Assembly (NCBI GenBank): GCA_018296165.2
Contig: JACKQL020000025.1
Span: 496,001-560,000, forward strand
Direction: 5' to 3'
Length of the DNA stretch: 64,000 nt
Origin: Termitomyces sp. T153
Taxonomy: Eukaryota > Basidiomycota > Agaricomycetes > Agaricales > Lyophyllaceae
Made by a program: the position numbers and the translations under genes. Position 1 is the stretch's first letter. Each line of letters begins with the position of its first letter. The notes beneath the pieces are model-generated. The model saw only the letters and a program-made list of their open reading frames with translations. It did no database searches and had not been told where the DNA came from. Positions 33,116 to 44,965 of this stretch are shown in pieces.

Positions 33116-34286
33116 TGTCACGACCCGTTCCCCGAAACCCCGCACATCGTCCATCAAACCCCCAAACCCCCAAAAGGACCCCCAACACTCCACCGAACTT
33201 CCGCCCATGCCCCGCGCCTACTTCGGCTAACTCCAACGCCTCCCCGGCTAACTCCGACGGCCCCCTGGCCAACTTTGGTGCCTGCCCCGCAGCCACTGAC
33301 ACTTACCCTGGGCTTCCCGAACCCCGAGAACCACCCCCGCTATTCCCGATCTTCGCCACCCATCATTAACTCAACACCCTGCTTCCTCCGACCTATTCCA
33401 GAGTATCATGACAACCTCGGGGCAACCCGCGTTCTCCAATGATCCCATCAACGTATCAGCACGGCACGATCTTCAATCACAACCGACACCCGCCCACTCC
33501 GTCAAGCCCCGCCAAGCCCCGCCGCCACAGCCGAAGTACCCCAAAGTCCTCCGGTAGTCAGTATATAAGTCATCGAGTAGCTCTTCGTACTCTAGTCTTG
33601 ATATTGCTTAACGTTACCTATGGTCTGATTGTTTCCTTTTCGTGTTTCGTGTTTCGTGTCCCATTCTCCTTACTCTCAGTCTCCCGGTCTTATCTCAGTC
33701 TCCCGGTCTTATCTCAGTCTCCCAGTCTTATCTCAGTCTCCCGGCCTTGTCTTGTCTCCATTTTGTTATCGTTCTCGTTATCGTTTCATATCTCCACTCG
33801 AATCTACTCTTGTTCCATATCGTCTCATCCAACGCTGTCTCGGTGACTTCGTCCGACCATTGTGCCCAAGTCTTCATCAACCCTAACGACCTCACGAACT
33901 CTGCAATTACGATTACAAACCCCGACACTCCTTTACCAGGTCCGAACCTCACTCTTCGCTCGGTCCCGGACTCCATCAGCTCCAAATGATCTCCCATCAA
34001 ACCCCGGCTCCATTCCCATTGATCACACAGCCACCTACTCCCTTGCTTCCGCAAATCTCCCGTACGGCCTTCTGCCTGAACCCTGCCAAGACCGTCTCAT
34101 CTCCTCACAATCCGAATTCTCCGGACCTTCCCGGATCTGTCTGGATCACATCCCCCCAACTACCCACACAAGCCACCAGGACCCGGAACGCCTTCAAGTA
34201 TTCGGTTACCAGTGCAAGGGGATCACGCCCGCCTAGTAAGGACTCGCCCAGTGCAGCTGAGCCCCTGAGGTCAGCGGGACCTGACA
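33116..34286 (+). repeat. Young solo family A LTR (1171 bp) with perfect GTTAG duplication
   Basis: Starts TGTCACGACC, ends CCTGACA, flanked by GTTAG at 33111-33115 and 34287-34291. GC/CpG-rich, unlike its surroundings. Contains TATATAA (33563-33569) and AGTCTTGATATT (33594-33605). A four-fold 19-bp tandem repeat (CTCAGTCTCCCGGTCTTAT type) spans about 33674-33748. Confidence 0.9.
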
Positions 34287-34324
34287 GTTAGGACATACTC
34301 CAGTGCTTCCCCAACCTTTTCAAT

Positions 34325-36017
34325 GAGTGTCAAAGATGCCAAACTTACTTGAGAATTCCTGGGTGAAGGCAAGCCAATTGGAGAGCATGGGTTTGTTGGG
34401 GTCAAACCAGAGTAGTGCTATGTAGTGGTCGAAGGCAATGCCCTGCAAATACAATGTGGTGAAGGCTACTCATGAGCTCTCAAGCTGGAAAGTAATAGGC
34501 TTAGCTTGGAACATGGTTAGACACTGGGTTAGGAAGATTCTCCACTTTGAGGGGTTGCAACTAGTGAAAGGTTTGGGCTTTTTAATGTCAAGCTTTTCTT
34601 CCCAAGCCAGTGCATTGTGAGTGTTGTCCTGGGTGTTTTGAGTTTGAGGTGGGGGGCCAGCATTGTAGTAGTAGTAGTAGTTATTTTTGTTTCTGTGCTG
34701 AGGGGGAAAGTTGTCCATGGCTGAGCCCCATCCACCAGGAGGTCTGCCATTGGGAGGCCCACTGCTGGAGGGTTGGCCCACATTGCTTGGAGGAGGCCCT
34801 GGGGCCCATCAAGGGGGAGAGGGTCCTCCAGGATTGGATGGTCCAAAGTAATTAGTGTCAGCAGGGGGGTTGAGCATTGGAGTGGACAAGGGACAAGAAG
34901 AGTTGGTGGAGAAAGGGGATTGAGGTGCTCTGGGGCCCATGGGTTGCCTCAGGGGGACTGAGGCATTTTGGCAGGGTTGTGGGGCATTGACATGGGGGGT
35001 GCAGAGATTGAAGTGGGGGGGTCTGTCTTGGGGAGGGCCATTGTGCAGGGTGGGCTCATTAGCAGAGTTACCAGGCTTGTCAATGTAGGAGAGGCTTTGA
35101 TTGTCATTGTCAATATGCAGGAGTGGCCTTTGGGTACAGGGTTCAGGGATGGTGGGCTGGTCCCAGATATGGAAGGTACTGGGGATGGAGTTTGCCTGGG
35201 GACAAGCAGAGAGGGCCAGGGTGTGAGTGGCAGGTTGGTCAAACAGTCTGCCCATGGGGTTGAGGCTCCTCAAGATGTTAGATACCACATTAAGCTCTTT
35301 CTGCTGGCAGAGGATGGGAGGTGGGGCTTTGCTTTGTGCTCTAACAGGTTCCTCACATTGCACATGGAAGGAGCAAGAGGGGTTCAGAGGGTCTTCAAAT
35401 GGATGGGGGTTCAGGCTGGTGTGGATTTCTTTGACCTGGGTGTGGAGCTTATTTTGTAGATTGGCATCAATTCCCAAGGTTCCTTGCATAGTTTTGGGGA
35501 GGTTTCCTTGCAGTTAATATTCATGGAAATCAAGGAGTCAATCTGCCCAAACCTCTGGAGTTGCTGGGGTGTCAGAGTAGCCTAGGTTGACAAGGAGGGT
35601 GCAGGCACATCTTGCAAACTCTGTGGGGGAGAGGTGGAGAAAGTGGGAGACTTTATTGCACTGCTGGATGTAAGCTTTCACCCATTGCTGTCCAGAGGAA
35701 GGAGGGATATGAGTGGGGAATGGCAATTGAGGAGAGGAATAATTATCTGGATGCTCTGGAGGGGCTGGGGCTGCAGCAGGAATGGGGTATGCATAGTAAT
35801 GAGCAGGTGGAAGGTAGGTGGAGTTAGAGGGTGCTGCAGAAAATCCTCTGGGGTACATGCAGGGGTAATTGCCATTGGCAGGGAATGTTGGAGGGTGGTG
35901 CCAATCTGGGAGTATTTCCTGGCTGATGAAGGGAGTATAGAATGCCTGGTTGGGATCAGGAGTCCAATGGTGGGGAATGTACTGATCTGTGAGTGAGCCT
36001 GGATAGACTATAGACAT
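34325..36017 (-). pseudogene. A3 gag remnant
   Basis: Minus-strand pieces align with A1 gag: proline-rich N-terminus (36017-35540), middle (35489-34809, including GPPQDRPPHF at the place where A1 has its TGA), and capsid start (34781-34470, with the tyrosine run). It ends abruptly at 34325 inside the capsid domain. Stops are mostly W, Q or R codons changed by transitions. CpG is nearly absent. Confidence 0.8.
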
Positions 36018-36082
36018 CAGTTAGATAGCTGGCAGGATTGTACATGGGGTTATATGCAGACATTGAGAATGGGGTAAGGTGG

Positions 36083-37126
36083 AGTCTTGACACTATGTCA
36101 GGTTCCACTGACTATGGGGACTCAGCTACAGCCTAGTAAGGACCTGGGCAAGTCCTTACTAGGCAGATGCAATGTCCTGCACTTATAACCTAGCACTCTG
36201 GAGTGGGTGCAGACTATAGGGGCTTGCAAGAAGAAGTCAGGGGAATTGGTCTGAGCAAGTCTGGAGTGGTCCAGGGAAGTATAAGACCAAGTATATCAAA
36301 TGTTAGGCTCAGTTGGGTGTCAGGAACAGGTTTGTAGGCATATAAATGGACCATGGAGCAAGCAGAGGCTTTGCAAGTGATGGGAGCAGAGCCAGAGTTT
36401 GATGGGGGATCAATCAAGACTGATGGGTTCCAAGGGCAAGCATGGAGTGAGGTCCAGAGTTGTCATAAGAATGTTTAAGGTTGTAGCATGTGTGTGGTGT
36501 TTGTAACAATGTTGGAGATGAAAGGGACTTAGGAAAGATAAAGGAAACAGAGACAGTCAAGACAAGACAGAGATGAGACAAGACAGAACTGAGAAAAGAA
36601 ATAGATTTGAGGCTAAAAATAGAAACAGAGAAGAAACAGAGAGAAACATGAGACACAAGTAACCAGTTAATGCAATATCAAGACTAAGGTAACAAATTCT
36701 CCAGGGGTTGGGAGCATGATGGCAGGGCTCATTAGAGCCATGCAGGGTTGACAGGTGTTGGTTCTGATTGGAGGATGGGCCACAGTGATATTCTGATGGG
36801 AACATGGTCCATCCCACAATCATTGGGGAACTCTAGAATGGTTGTGTAGGTCATGGAGGCAGTCAGATAATGTGCATCTGTGCCAGGAGAAGTGTTGGAG
36901 AGGTTTGGGGACTCATAAGCCAGAGGGCCAGCTGAAGAGGCCCACAGGGGATGTATTGGGGTTTGCCAGGGGTTGTCAGGGTTTGCCAGGGAAGCATCAG
37001 AGTTAGCTGGGGTGAGCACCATGGGTTGACAAAGGTTGGAGTGAGTTGGGGGAATGTTGGGGAGTGCTCCTGGAGAGGTGGGGTGTTCTGGGAGGAGGTC
37101 CAGAGGTGCAGGAGTGGGTTGTGACA
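36083..37126 (-). repeat. A3 5' LTR with PBS
   Basis: LTR 36096-37126 (1031 bp). The adjoining PBS (36083-36095) has two transitions relative to A1. The matching LTR motif AGTCTTGATATT is still present near 36680. Confidence 0.75.
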
Positions 37127-39420
37127 CCCAGCAGCAGATGATGACTTCAAAGATCCACTTAGCAATAGCAGCAGTGTTCTCACATTGAAGCATGCAGAAT
37201 CTTGGATAGTGGATCAGAAAACAGTGACATTGAATGATGTACTTGAACTTGTTAGATGGTGGCATGAACATATTGTCAATATAGATCTTGCTGAATAAGG
37301 GGGTGGGCATAGAAACAGTTGGTGGGATGCGAACGTTGGTCATCTGATGGATCTGGCAGAGGTGGCAGATACAGATTACTAAGCAACATTGGCACTAATG
37401 TGAGGCCACCAAAAGTGTTCTAACAAGGCTGCCCAAGTAGCAAATAGTCTCCTGTGCCCAAGTTCATCATGCATAGCATGCAAGATTCAAATACAGTGGC
37501 TAGTGTCAATGAATAGCTTATGAGCACCATCTCAATTACATTGCCAGAGCTTGCCATTGGCTAGGAAGAATGTAGTGGCATAGCAAACAAAGGTAGTATA
37601 GTCAGCATTGCTAAGGTCTTTGGGTTGCTTCAGATCACCAAGCTACTGGCACACAGGAAGGAGGTGCTGGTCTTCTACTAAGGCTCTGATGCTATGGGGC
37701 ACAGTGTTATAATTTAAAGTACTGCTGTTGTTGCAAAGGGGCTGAGACTTGTCAGCACAAGATAGGTGAAAGTGGAGGGGGATCATCTGAGTCACTAGCA
37801 TTGTTGCTGAGGTTGTCATTTAGGAGGGATAGAGCTGGTGGCAAAGATGGTGGAGTGTAAGTGACTAAGGGTGGTAAGCAACAGTGGATTGAGCAAGTTG
37901 TGATGGGGGGTCACTTGGGGTTAATTCTGGTGCAGACTCACTCTTCATGCAATCACATTCATCCCTGACAAAGTCAACTGGCCACCCATTGACAATGCCA
38001 CTGGCCACTTCCATTGTCTCTTTATTTTGATTTACTTAAATACCTGTGAGCAACATGACCACACCTCATTGTCTCACACTGCACTCGCAGATAAGTTACA
38101 ATTTTGATGTACCTACTTAACTAGTTGTCTCACACTGCACTTGCAGTGCCACTGTACATGACCCACATTACATCATGCATTTTGTGCCTCTTCCACCATC
38201 CCTGTTTCATTTCATTTCACTCTACCATTGTTTACTCATTCTGGTTATGTCAACTCTACACTACTCACTGTCCCTTGTAGTTAGCTTGAGTCTTCAGACC
38301 CTCTTTCTCTCAGGAAGAGGGAAATTGGCACTTGAGAATTATCTCAGGATCAAATAAATAGTATTTCTTTCCAGCCAGAACACTGGCACACTCAGTCACA
38401 AATCTGGCTTTTCCTTCACACTTTAGATTCAAATTACCAACTTGCTTACTTATCATCTTCTCTATCATGTACTTTGCCAGCCAGGAATTAATTCAGTGCT
38501 GAGATGCAAAGGAGGGGCACTGGCAGCTGTATGACATGCACAAAGCAATGCATGTGGTCCACAAAATCCTCAAAGATGACATTGTTGTTATCATCAGGCT
38601 CAGGGTTGCCAGGCTGCAGAGTTCATTGCAACAGTCTGTTGGGGCATAGAAAGCACCTTGACATGCACCAACTCACAATGAAACATCATAATTGCCATAA
38701 TCCAACAATTCATACCAGCAGAGGGCTGAATGTCAGGATTCTGGAGCATACCCTTAATGTAGTGTGTGTCAATTTGATGATGAAATTGCAAACACCTGGG
38801 AGATACATGTGCAATGTGTGTAGTGCCCTAAACAGACTGTAGAATTGGAGCTTGAGTTGGCTGAAGTGCACTTCCCTGTTGTTAAGTGTGATGGACTCAA
38901 TTCAATTGTAGTAACATTATTTGTAATTGTCTCTGCAACACTGGCAGAGGTAAAACCCAACTGTTATGTGCAAAGTGTTGGCTACTAGGATAACTGGGTC
39001 AGCAGATTCATGATCAATAGGGACTAGGGGCTTAGTGCCTTGTAGTGCTTGCACAAGGTCACACTAGGCATTGATCTGGTCAGGGCCAAACTCAAAGGGA
39101 ATATGAGTGCATATCAGTTCCATTAGGTGGTGGGCTCTGTGTGCCTGAAAAAATAGCAACTCTCTTCAAGAACTCATCCTTCCAGCATGCAGACATGACC
39201 AAGAATCTTAAATTTTGCAGTGCAAAGAACTAGCTTGTGAGCAGAAATGTACCACCACAGCACTTATGTTGTGGGATATTTTGAGTTGCAGGATGAGATT
39301 AATGTCATTGTGGAAGATTAGTACTGAATTGGTCCAACTCATAGGTAGTATCACTAGTTGAAAGGTACCAAAGGAAGTCTGGAACGTTGTTAAGTCACAA
39401 GAGCAGGAGTAGATCAAGTG
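37127..39420 (-). pseudogene. C2 part 2: RT middle, RNase H, integrase start (minus strand)
   Basis: From 39420 downward: RT block (DLTTFQTSFGTFQLVILPMSWTN near 39400-39330) and RNase H (DTHYIKGMLQNPDIQPSAG near 38780-38720). An unrelated insert follows at about 38035-38488. The linker (GKLWQ near 37550) and integrase HHCC (MHDELGHRRLFATWAALLEHFWWP near 37470-37400) come next, then KIYIDNMFMPPSNKFKYIIQ near 37290-37230. Ends at 37127 against the A3 LTR. Same family as C1 but independent decay. Confidence 0.7.
38035..38488. other. Insert of unknown type in C2
   Basis: Not matched by the corresponding part of C1. Holds two copies of TGTCTCACACTGCACTYGCA (about 38070 and 38126), 56 bp apart. 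Termini and duplication could not be fixed. Confidence 0.4.
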
Positions 39421-39789
39421 TGTCAGGGGACTTCCATTTCCAACCTCCATGACTGGTTCCAGCACCTCCACAGCTTGTTCAACATCTCTGGGGCTCCTTC
39501 CAGAACTGCAGAGATCTCCAGAGAACTCTGGAGTTCTCTGTATTGCCTCAGCAACCATTGCCCTAGGGTTAGGAGTAACTCTGGTCACCTGTACAGTAGT
39601 TCCCATGCCTCCACCACCTGCTGATGCACCATGCTGAGCAGCAGGAATCCTTAGACTTGTTCTCTTTGGATTCCCCTCTGCTAGGTGATTAGTTACTGAT
39701 TTGTATTGTCATCTACTCCACTAATATACTTTGGATTCCCCTCTGCTAGCTGCATGACCTGATCCACCACCCCAGAGGTTGCTCTTACA
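39421..39789 (+). repeat. B2 5' LTR (369 bp)
   Basis: TGTCAGGGGAC...CTCTTACA. Carries AGACTTGTTCT at 39653-39663, complementary to the PBS. No convincing TATA box is visible. Confidence 0.9.
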
Positions 39790-39791
39790 GC

Positions 39792-39802
39792 AGAACAAGT
39801 CT
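39792..39802 (+). promoter_or_regulatory. B2 primer-binding site, self-complementary
   Basis: AGAACAAGTCT, two bases inside the LTR, is the exact reverse complement (11 nt) of 39653-39663 in the LTR. The length equals that known for Tf1 self-priming. Confidence 0.6.
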
Positions 39803-40017
39803 CCTAAAACTGGCCTGGAAGCTCATCATAGCTGCAAGGAACCTCCAAGCCACTATCTGTCACTTCTCCACCAGGATTAAGCATCACAGAGCTCTATGTC
39901 TCAGCTTGCCAATCCAGACACACCCTCAGAGGCCCCAGCCCCACAGGACAAAGCCTGGACTTGCCTGCTCCACCTAGAGACCTAGGTGCAATTAACACAA
40001 TCATCTCTCACCCACCA

Positions 40018-41119
40018 TATGACTGAACTCTCTACCCTCCATCAGACAACAGATCTTATCTCCCAATCCCTCCAGGTGCTGCTAGAATGCCTAAGCCCTA
40101 ACTCTGCCCCTTCCATGGTGGTGGAACTAGCTCTGCCTGCTGCAGCACCTACTCCAGTGGCTCTGGTGACCCTATGGCTGTGGATTCCTCATCTGGGGCT
40201 GCCAGACACATACAACAGCACCCAATTTGGCAGGGAGTGATTCCTACAGTCCTGCCTCATCTACATCCACCTCAGCAGGGACAATTTTGACTCCAATGCA
40301 TGGAAAATAGCCTGGGTGCTGTCATACATGAAGACTGGACATGCCTCCACCTACACACTGCGAGTTTTCTGTCATCCCAGAGGTGTGGGGAGCTTCCTGG
40401 ACTGAGCTGCCTTTGAGAAGGACTTTCACATGGAATTTTTCCCATTAGACCCCACCAAGATGGTGGCACTGATGTTGCATGACAGGGAGCAGTAGGGACA
40501 AGGAAAGCATATATTAGATGAGTACATTGACTCATTCTGAGCCCTGGTCAAACAGGCCACCTACTCCAACAGCCTCCAACTATGCCTCACTTTCTGGGAT
40601 GGCTTGTACCCCACCTTGGTGGAACACATTGACAACCTGGTAGAGAGTTGCCCCAACAATGAAAAGATTGCATCATGGTATGAGGTGGCCCAAGACCAAT
40701 GGCAACTCATGGAGATACAGAGGGAGCTCTGCTGCCCCCATTCCATACTGTGCCCCACTCTGGTCAGCAGCCTCTGCCACCCTGCACCTACTCACCCAGT
40801 ACCAGCTCTCACTCCAGCTGCCCCTGCAGTGCATCCCCTACCATTAGGGATCCCCATGGATGTGGATGTGGCCTGACAACTCCGTGCTGCCCCACTGTTG
40901 TGCTGGAAATGCAAGAAGCCCAGGAACTTTGCACAGCACTGTTGCCTGGGCCTGGAGGTACACTACCTCTCCTTGGCAGAGCAGGAGGAACTTCTCCTGC
41001 AGCTCTTGGCTACAAAAGATGCTGCCAGAGCTCCATCACTAGACAAGCTCATGCTGGAGTTGACCCTGGAGGAAGCCAGTGTGTGTGCCTCACCTCCAGA
41101 GCAGGAGGAGGATTTTTAG
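40018..41119 (+). pseudogene. B2 gag
   Basis: MTELSTLHQTTDLISQSLQ opens the protein. Capsid region (SYMKTGHASTYTL near 40325-40360, LVEHIDNLVESCPNNEKI near 40615-40670). The knuckle CWKCKKPRNFAQHC near 40901-40942 has Asn where the zinc-binding His should be. Stops near 40240, 40404, 40492 and 40874. Ends at TAG 41117-41119. Confidence 0.75.
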
Positions 41120-41337
41120 TCAAGCAATGGATGAGGTGTATGCCTCTGTTACTAGGTGCTAACAGGTTCTCTTGTCTATTGATAGAAAATGAACCTGCCT
41201 TTTCTGATGCCCTTCATTCTGAGACAGAAGAACCTTGAAGCCCCCTTCCAGATATACAAACACTAACTCCAGAGCCCCTGCCAAGCTCTCCAACACCTCC
41301 AAAGGTCTGACAGCATAGCCCTGCTTGGGCACATCAA

Positions 41338-41820
41338 ATGCCCCAACAGTACATGATGGCCTCCAGCTTGTCTGCTCATTCCCTGCACTTTGATGTGGAG
41401 ATCAAGATGACAGACACCCAGCAAAACCATGGAGTTACGGCTCTCCTAGACAGCAGAGCAATGGGACTTTTCCTGGACTTGGAGTTTATCAAACACCATA
41501 GCCTGACCATGCAGCCCCTTCCCAAGCCCATTCCTATCTACAACATCAATGGAATGCCCAACAACGCCAGTGCAATTAGCTCCATGGTCAACCTGGTTCT
41601 CCACTATTGGAATCACATGGAGTGCACCATATTTGCTGTCACCAGCTTGGGAAGGCAAGGCATAATCCTTGGGTTCACATGGCTCCAAAAGCATAATCCT
41701 GAGGTCAATTGGACCAAAGGAGATGTGACTATGAGTAGATGCCCCAGGAAGTGCTCTGCCTGTGCTGTGGAGGACAGAGCAGAGCATTGGACCCAAGTCA
41801 GAGTGCACACAGCCATATGA
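41338..41820 (+). pseudogene. B2 protease
   Basis: ALLDSRAMGLFLDLEF near 41440-41490: the DSGA motif is DSRA, so activity is probably lost. The domain ends with LGFTWLQKHNPEVNW near 41670-41715. Frame open to 41820. Confidence 0.75.
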
Positions 41821-42019
41821 GCATATTATGCTGGCCCTCTCCCCTTTGCTGATCTAGACCTCCTGGACCCCCCACCTCTGGTGTTCCCTCATATGGAGGC
41901 CCTCTATGAGGACAATTGGAGCAATGGTGGAGCCCTAAAGGAGGAGCATGGAGGAGAGTCTGGTAGTATACATGAGCTGGAGCTCCCAGATAAAGTGATA
42001 GAGGCAGGGGATTGAATCT

Positions 42020-42960
42020 ATGTTACCACTTTCCACACACCTCCCTCCATTGCAGAGATCAGGGCTAGCCAGACTATGTCCTAGAGGCTGGCCCAGGCCT
42101 TTGCTGCCAATGCCATGCCTCAAGAGTTCTGGGACATGGTACTCCCCTACCTGCATACATTTGAAGATGTGTTCTCCAAAGCCTCCTTCAACTTGCTTCC
42201 AGAGCATGAGAGGTGGGACCACACCATCAAACTGCTGCCTGACTCCACACCCTCCAGCTGTAAGGTCTACCCCCTCATGCCCAGGAAGCAGGATGAGCTT
42301 GACACATTCCTACAGGAGAACTTGGACTCTGGTCATATCCATCCATCCAAGTCCCCAATGGCTTCTCTGGTCTTCTTCATCAAAAAGAAGAATGGCTCCC
42401 TCTGCCAGGTACTCAATGCCATGATAGTGAAGAACCATTATCCCCTCCCCCTCATCTCCGAGCTCATCAACAACCTCCATGGCATGCAATACTTCACTAA
42501 ACTGAATGTCTGGTGGGGTTACAACAATGTGCACATTCTGGAAGGAGATGAGTAGAAGGCAGCCTTCCAGACCAACCAGGGACTGTTTGAGCCACTCATC
42601 ATGTTCTTTGGTCTCACCAACAGCCTGGCCACCTTCCAGACCATGATGAACAACATCTTTCAGGACCTCATTGCAGAGGGTGTAGTGTGCATATACCTCA
42701 ATGACATCCTCATCTACACCAAAATGCTGGAGGAACACTGTCAGATCACTCATCTTGTCCTGGAATGCCTCCACCAGCACCAGCTCTACCTCAAGCTGGA
42801 GAAGTGTGAGTTTGAACAAACCCAGATTGAGTACTTTGGCCTGATCATCACCCATGGAGCAGTGGAGATGGACCTGGTGAAGGTAGCAGGTGTGGCAGAG
42901 TGGCCAGAGCCCCAAAACAAGGAGGTACAGATGTTCCTTGGTTTTGCAAACTTCTACTAG
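42020..42960 (+). pseudogene. B2 reverse transcriptase
   Basis: Blocks FEDVFSKASF, FFIKKKNGSL (then a small deletion), YPLPLISELINN and FGLTNSLATFQTMMNN. The catalytic site reads YLND near 42696-42707 instead of [12 protein letters not shown] ends the domain at a TAG (42958-42960). One TAG near 42553 replaces a Trp. Confidence 0.8.
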
Positions 42961-42984
42961 AGATTCATCTAGTACCTTCAATCT

Positions 42985-44131
42985 CTGCCTCTGGACCAAG
43001 CCCCAGTGCCAACTCCTCTATGGACAGTTACACCCACTACCAGTGCCTGCAGAATGGTGGAGCATAGCATCTGTAGACTTCATTGTAGAGCTCCCCAACA
43101 CCCATGGTTATGATGCAATCATGGTGGTGGTGGACCTGTACAGCAAGAGAGCACACTTCATTCTGACTCACACCACCTTCTCTACCATGGGTGCTGCAAA
43201 CCTGTACTGGAGGAATGTCTGGAAGCTCCATGGCCTCTCTGATGCCTATGTCTCAGATCAGGGACCACAATTTGTGGCAGAGTTCACCTGGGAGCTCTAC
43301 CAACTGCTCAGAGTAAAGCTCCACACCACCACTGCCTACCACCCACAGTCCAATGGCCAGACAGAGTGTGTAAACCAGGAGCTGGAACAGTATCTCTGCC
43401 TCTTCTACAACAAGCACCAAGATGACTGGGACAAACTCCTCCCCAATGCTGAATTCCAGTACAACAACCATGTTCAGGCATCCACCCAGTTTTCCCCATT
43501 CTTCCTTGACACCAGATAGCACCTACACATGGGTTTTGAACCCTGGGCCCAACCCTCAGAGAATGAAGCAGTAAGCAAATTTGTGGACTGGATGAAGAGG
43601 TCACAGGAGGAGGCTTGAGCTGCACTGGCAAAAGCAAAAGATGACATGGCATGATACTATGACCATGGGAGGACCCCAGAGCACAGGTATCAGCCTGGAA
43701 ATTGAGTCTACCTGGATGCCTCTGACATTATGACTACCTGACCCTCAAAAAAGCTGTCACACCACCAATTAGGGCTGTTCACAGTGGAACAGCAGGTGGG
43801 ACCCCTAGCTTATTGACTCCAACTCCCTGTGGGGATGCACCAGCTTCATCCAGTGTTCAATGTGGTCAAACTAGCCCCAGCCTCTAAAGATCCTATCCTG
43901 GGGCAACATCTGCCACATCCACCACCCCCCATGGTGGTCAATGATGACAAGGAGTATGAAGTGGAGGAAATCCTGGATTGCCATTTATTCTGGAGACAAC
44001 TACAATACAAGGTGAAGTGAAAAGGCTATGGAATTGAGAATATCTCCTGGGAGCTATGGGAGAACATACATGCCCCTGGACTTGTCAAGGAGTTCTACTG
44101 GAGACATCCAGATGCCCAACATGCCATATGA
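42985..44131 (+). pseudogene. B2 integrase core and chromodomain, N-terminus deleted
   Basis: Starts at CLWTKPQ, i.e. after the second cysteine pair, so the HHCC finger and all RNase H are missing compared with 23548-25797. Core D, D, E are present (SVDFIVELPN near 43075, VSDQGPQF near 43250, SNGQTECVNQE near 43350). A C-terminal region with several stops and the chromodomain (YEVEEILDCHLF near 43955, KGYGIENISWE near 44022) follow. Confidence 0.8.
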
Positions 44132-44217
44132 GGAATCTACCCTGTCTTGCTAGCAGACCAAGCAATCAGGGACTTCTTCTACCCTGCATGTCAAAATGCC
44201 ACATGTTATAGGGGTGA

Positions 44218-44566
44218 TGTCAGGGGACTTCCATTTCCAACCTCCATGACTGGTTCCAGCACCTCCACAGCTTGTTTGACATCTCTGGGGATCCTTCCAG
44301 AACTCCAGAGTTCTCTGTATTACCTCAGCAACCATTGCTCTAAGGTTAGGAGTAACTCTGGTCACCTGTACAGTAGTTCCCATGCCTCCACCACCTGCTG
44401 ATGCACCACACTGAGCAGTAGGGATCCTTAGACTTGTTCTCTTTGGATTCCCCTCTGCTAGGTGATTAGTTACTGATTTGTATTGTCATCTACTCCACTA
44501 ATATACTTTGGATTCCCTTCTGCTAGCTGCATGATCCAATCCACCACCCCAGAGGTTGCCCTTACA
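44218..44566 (+). repeat. B2 3' LTR (349 bp)
   Basis: Preceded by the short purine tract AGGGGTGA. Same termini as the 5' LTR, with about 20 bp deleted. Confidence 0.88.
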
Positions 44567-44965
44567 AAGTGCTTGTTGTAGCCAATGCAGAAATCAAAGG
44601 TAGTGCCACAAATGCACCCAGCAAGGACTTAGCAATATGGTCTGAATGGTGGGACTTCAGAGTGACAAATGGTCACCTGGTCCAGAGACTGTGCACAAGT
44701 TGGAGCTTACTGTTCTCCTTGAGAACACAGAACCAGCATGAGTGGTAGGCTGAGTTGGAAGGCTTGTAGACACCAGCATTGAACTTTTCATGTATGATCT
44801 CACAGACTTCTTTTTCAAGGCCAGGTGGAATAGAGCAATTGTACTGGACCCAAGGGATATGCAGAACTATTGCTATGTGTACTGGTGGGAAGAAGTTGGG
44901 GTGCAGGCTGCCATGTTTGGAGTTGTCAACAGCAAAGGGTTGATTTTGCTTAACAACAAGGTCAA
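44567..44965 (-). pseudogene. C2 part 1: RT N-terminus
   Basis: Minus strand: IDLVVKQNQPFAV, WVQYNCSIPPGLEKEVCEIIHEKFNAGVY and LKENSKLQLVHSL, matching C1 RT at 14760-15070. Continues across B2 at 39420. At 44965/44966 it is fused to family B integrase without LTR or target duplication. Confidence 0.75.

Larger units (their letters stand above)
31500..37126 (-). mobile_element. A3: family A element, pol deleted, with nested LTRs
   Basis: 5' LTR 37126-36096, PBS 36095-36083, gag 36017-34325 and 3' LTR 32934-31500, all on the minus strand. Between gag and 3' LTR only about 215 bp of own sequence remains (32935-33115 and 34292-34324) besides a later solo LTR. Flanks AAGGT (31495-31499) and CCCAG (37127-37131) differ, so the two ends may come from different insertions. 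Confidence 0.7.
39421..44566 (+). mobile_element. B2: family B Ty3/gypsy element with both LTRs and AAGTG duplication
   Basis: LTRs 39421-39789 and 44218-44566; target duplication AAGTG at 39416-39420 and 44567-44571. The interior encodes gag, protease, RT, integrase and chromodomain on the plus strand, but RNase H and the integrase HHCC finger are deleted near 42965. It interrupts C2 RT; C2 resumes at 44567. Confidence 0.92.

Noticed and set aside
33439..33989. ORFs inside the solo A LTR
   Set aside because: Tandem-repeat and low-complexity translations of LTR sequence; not conserved in A1 or A3 LTRs.
38069..38146. CRISPR-like or satellite repeat
   Set aside because: Only two units, and eukaryotic context; treated as part of an unidentified insert.
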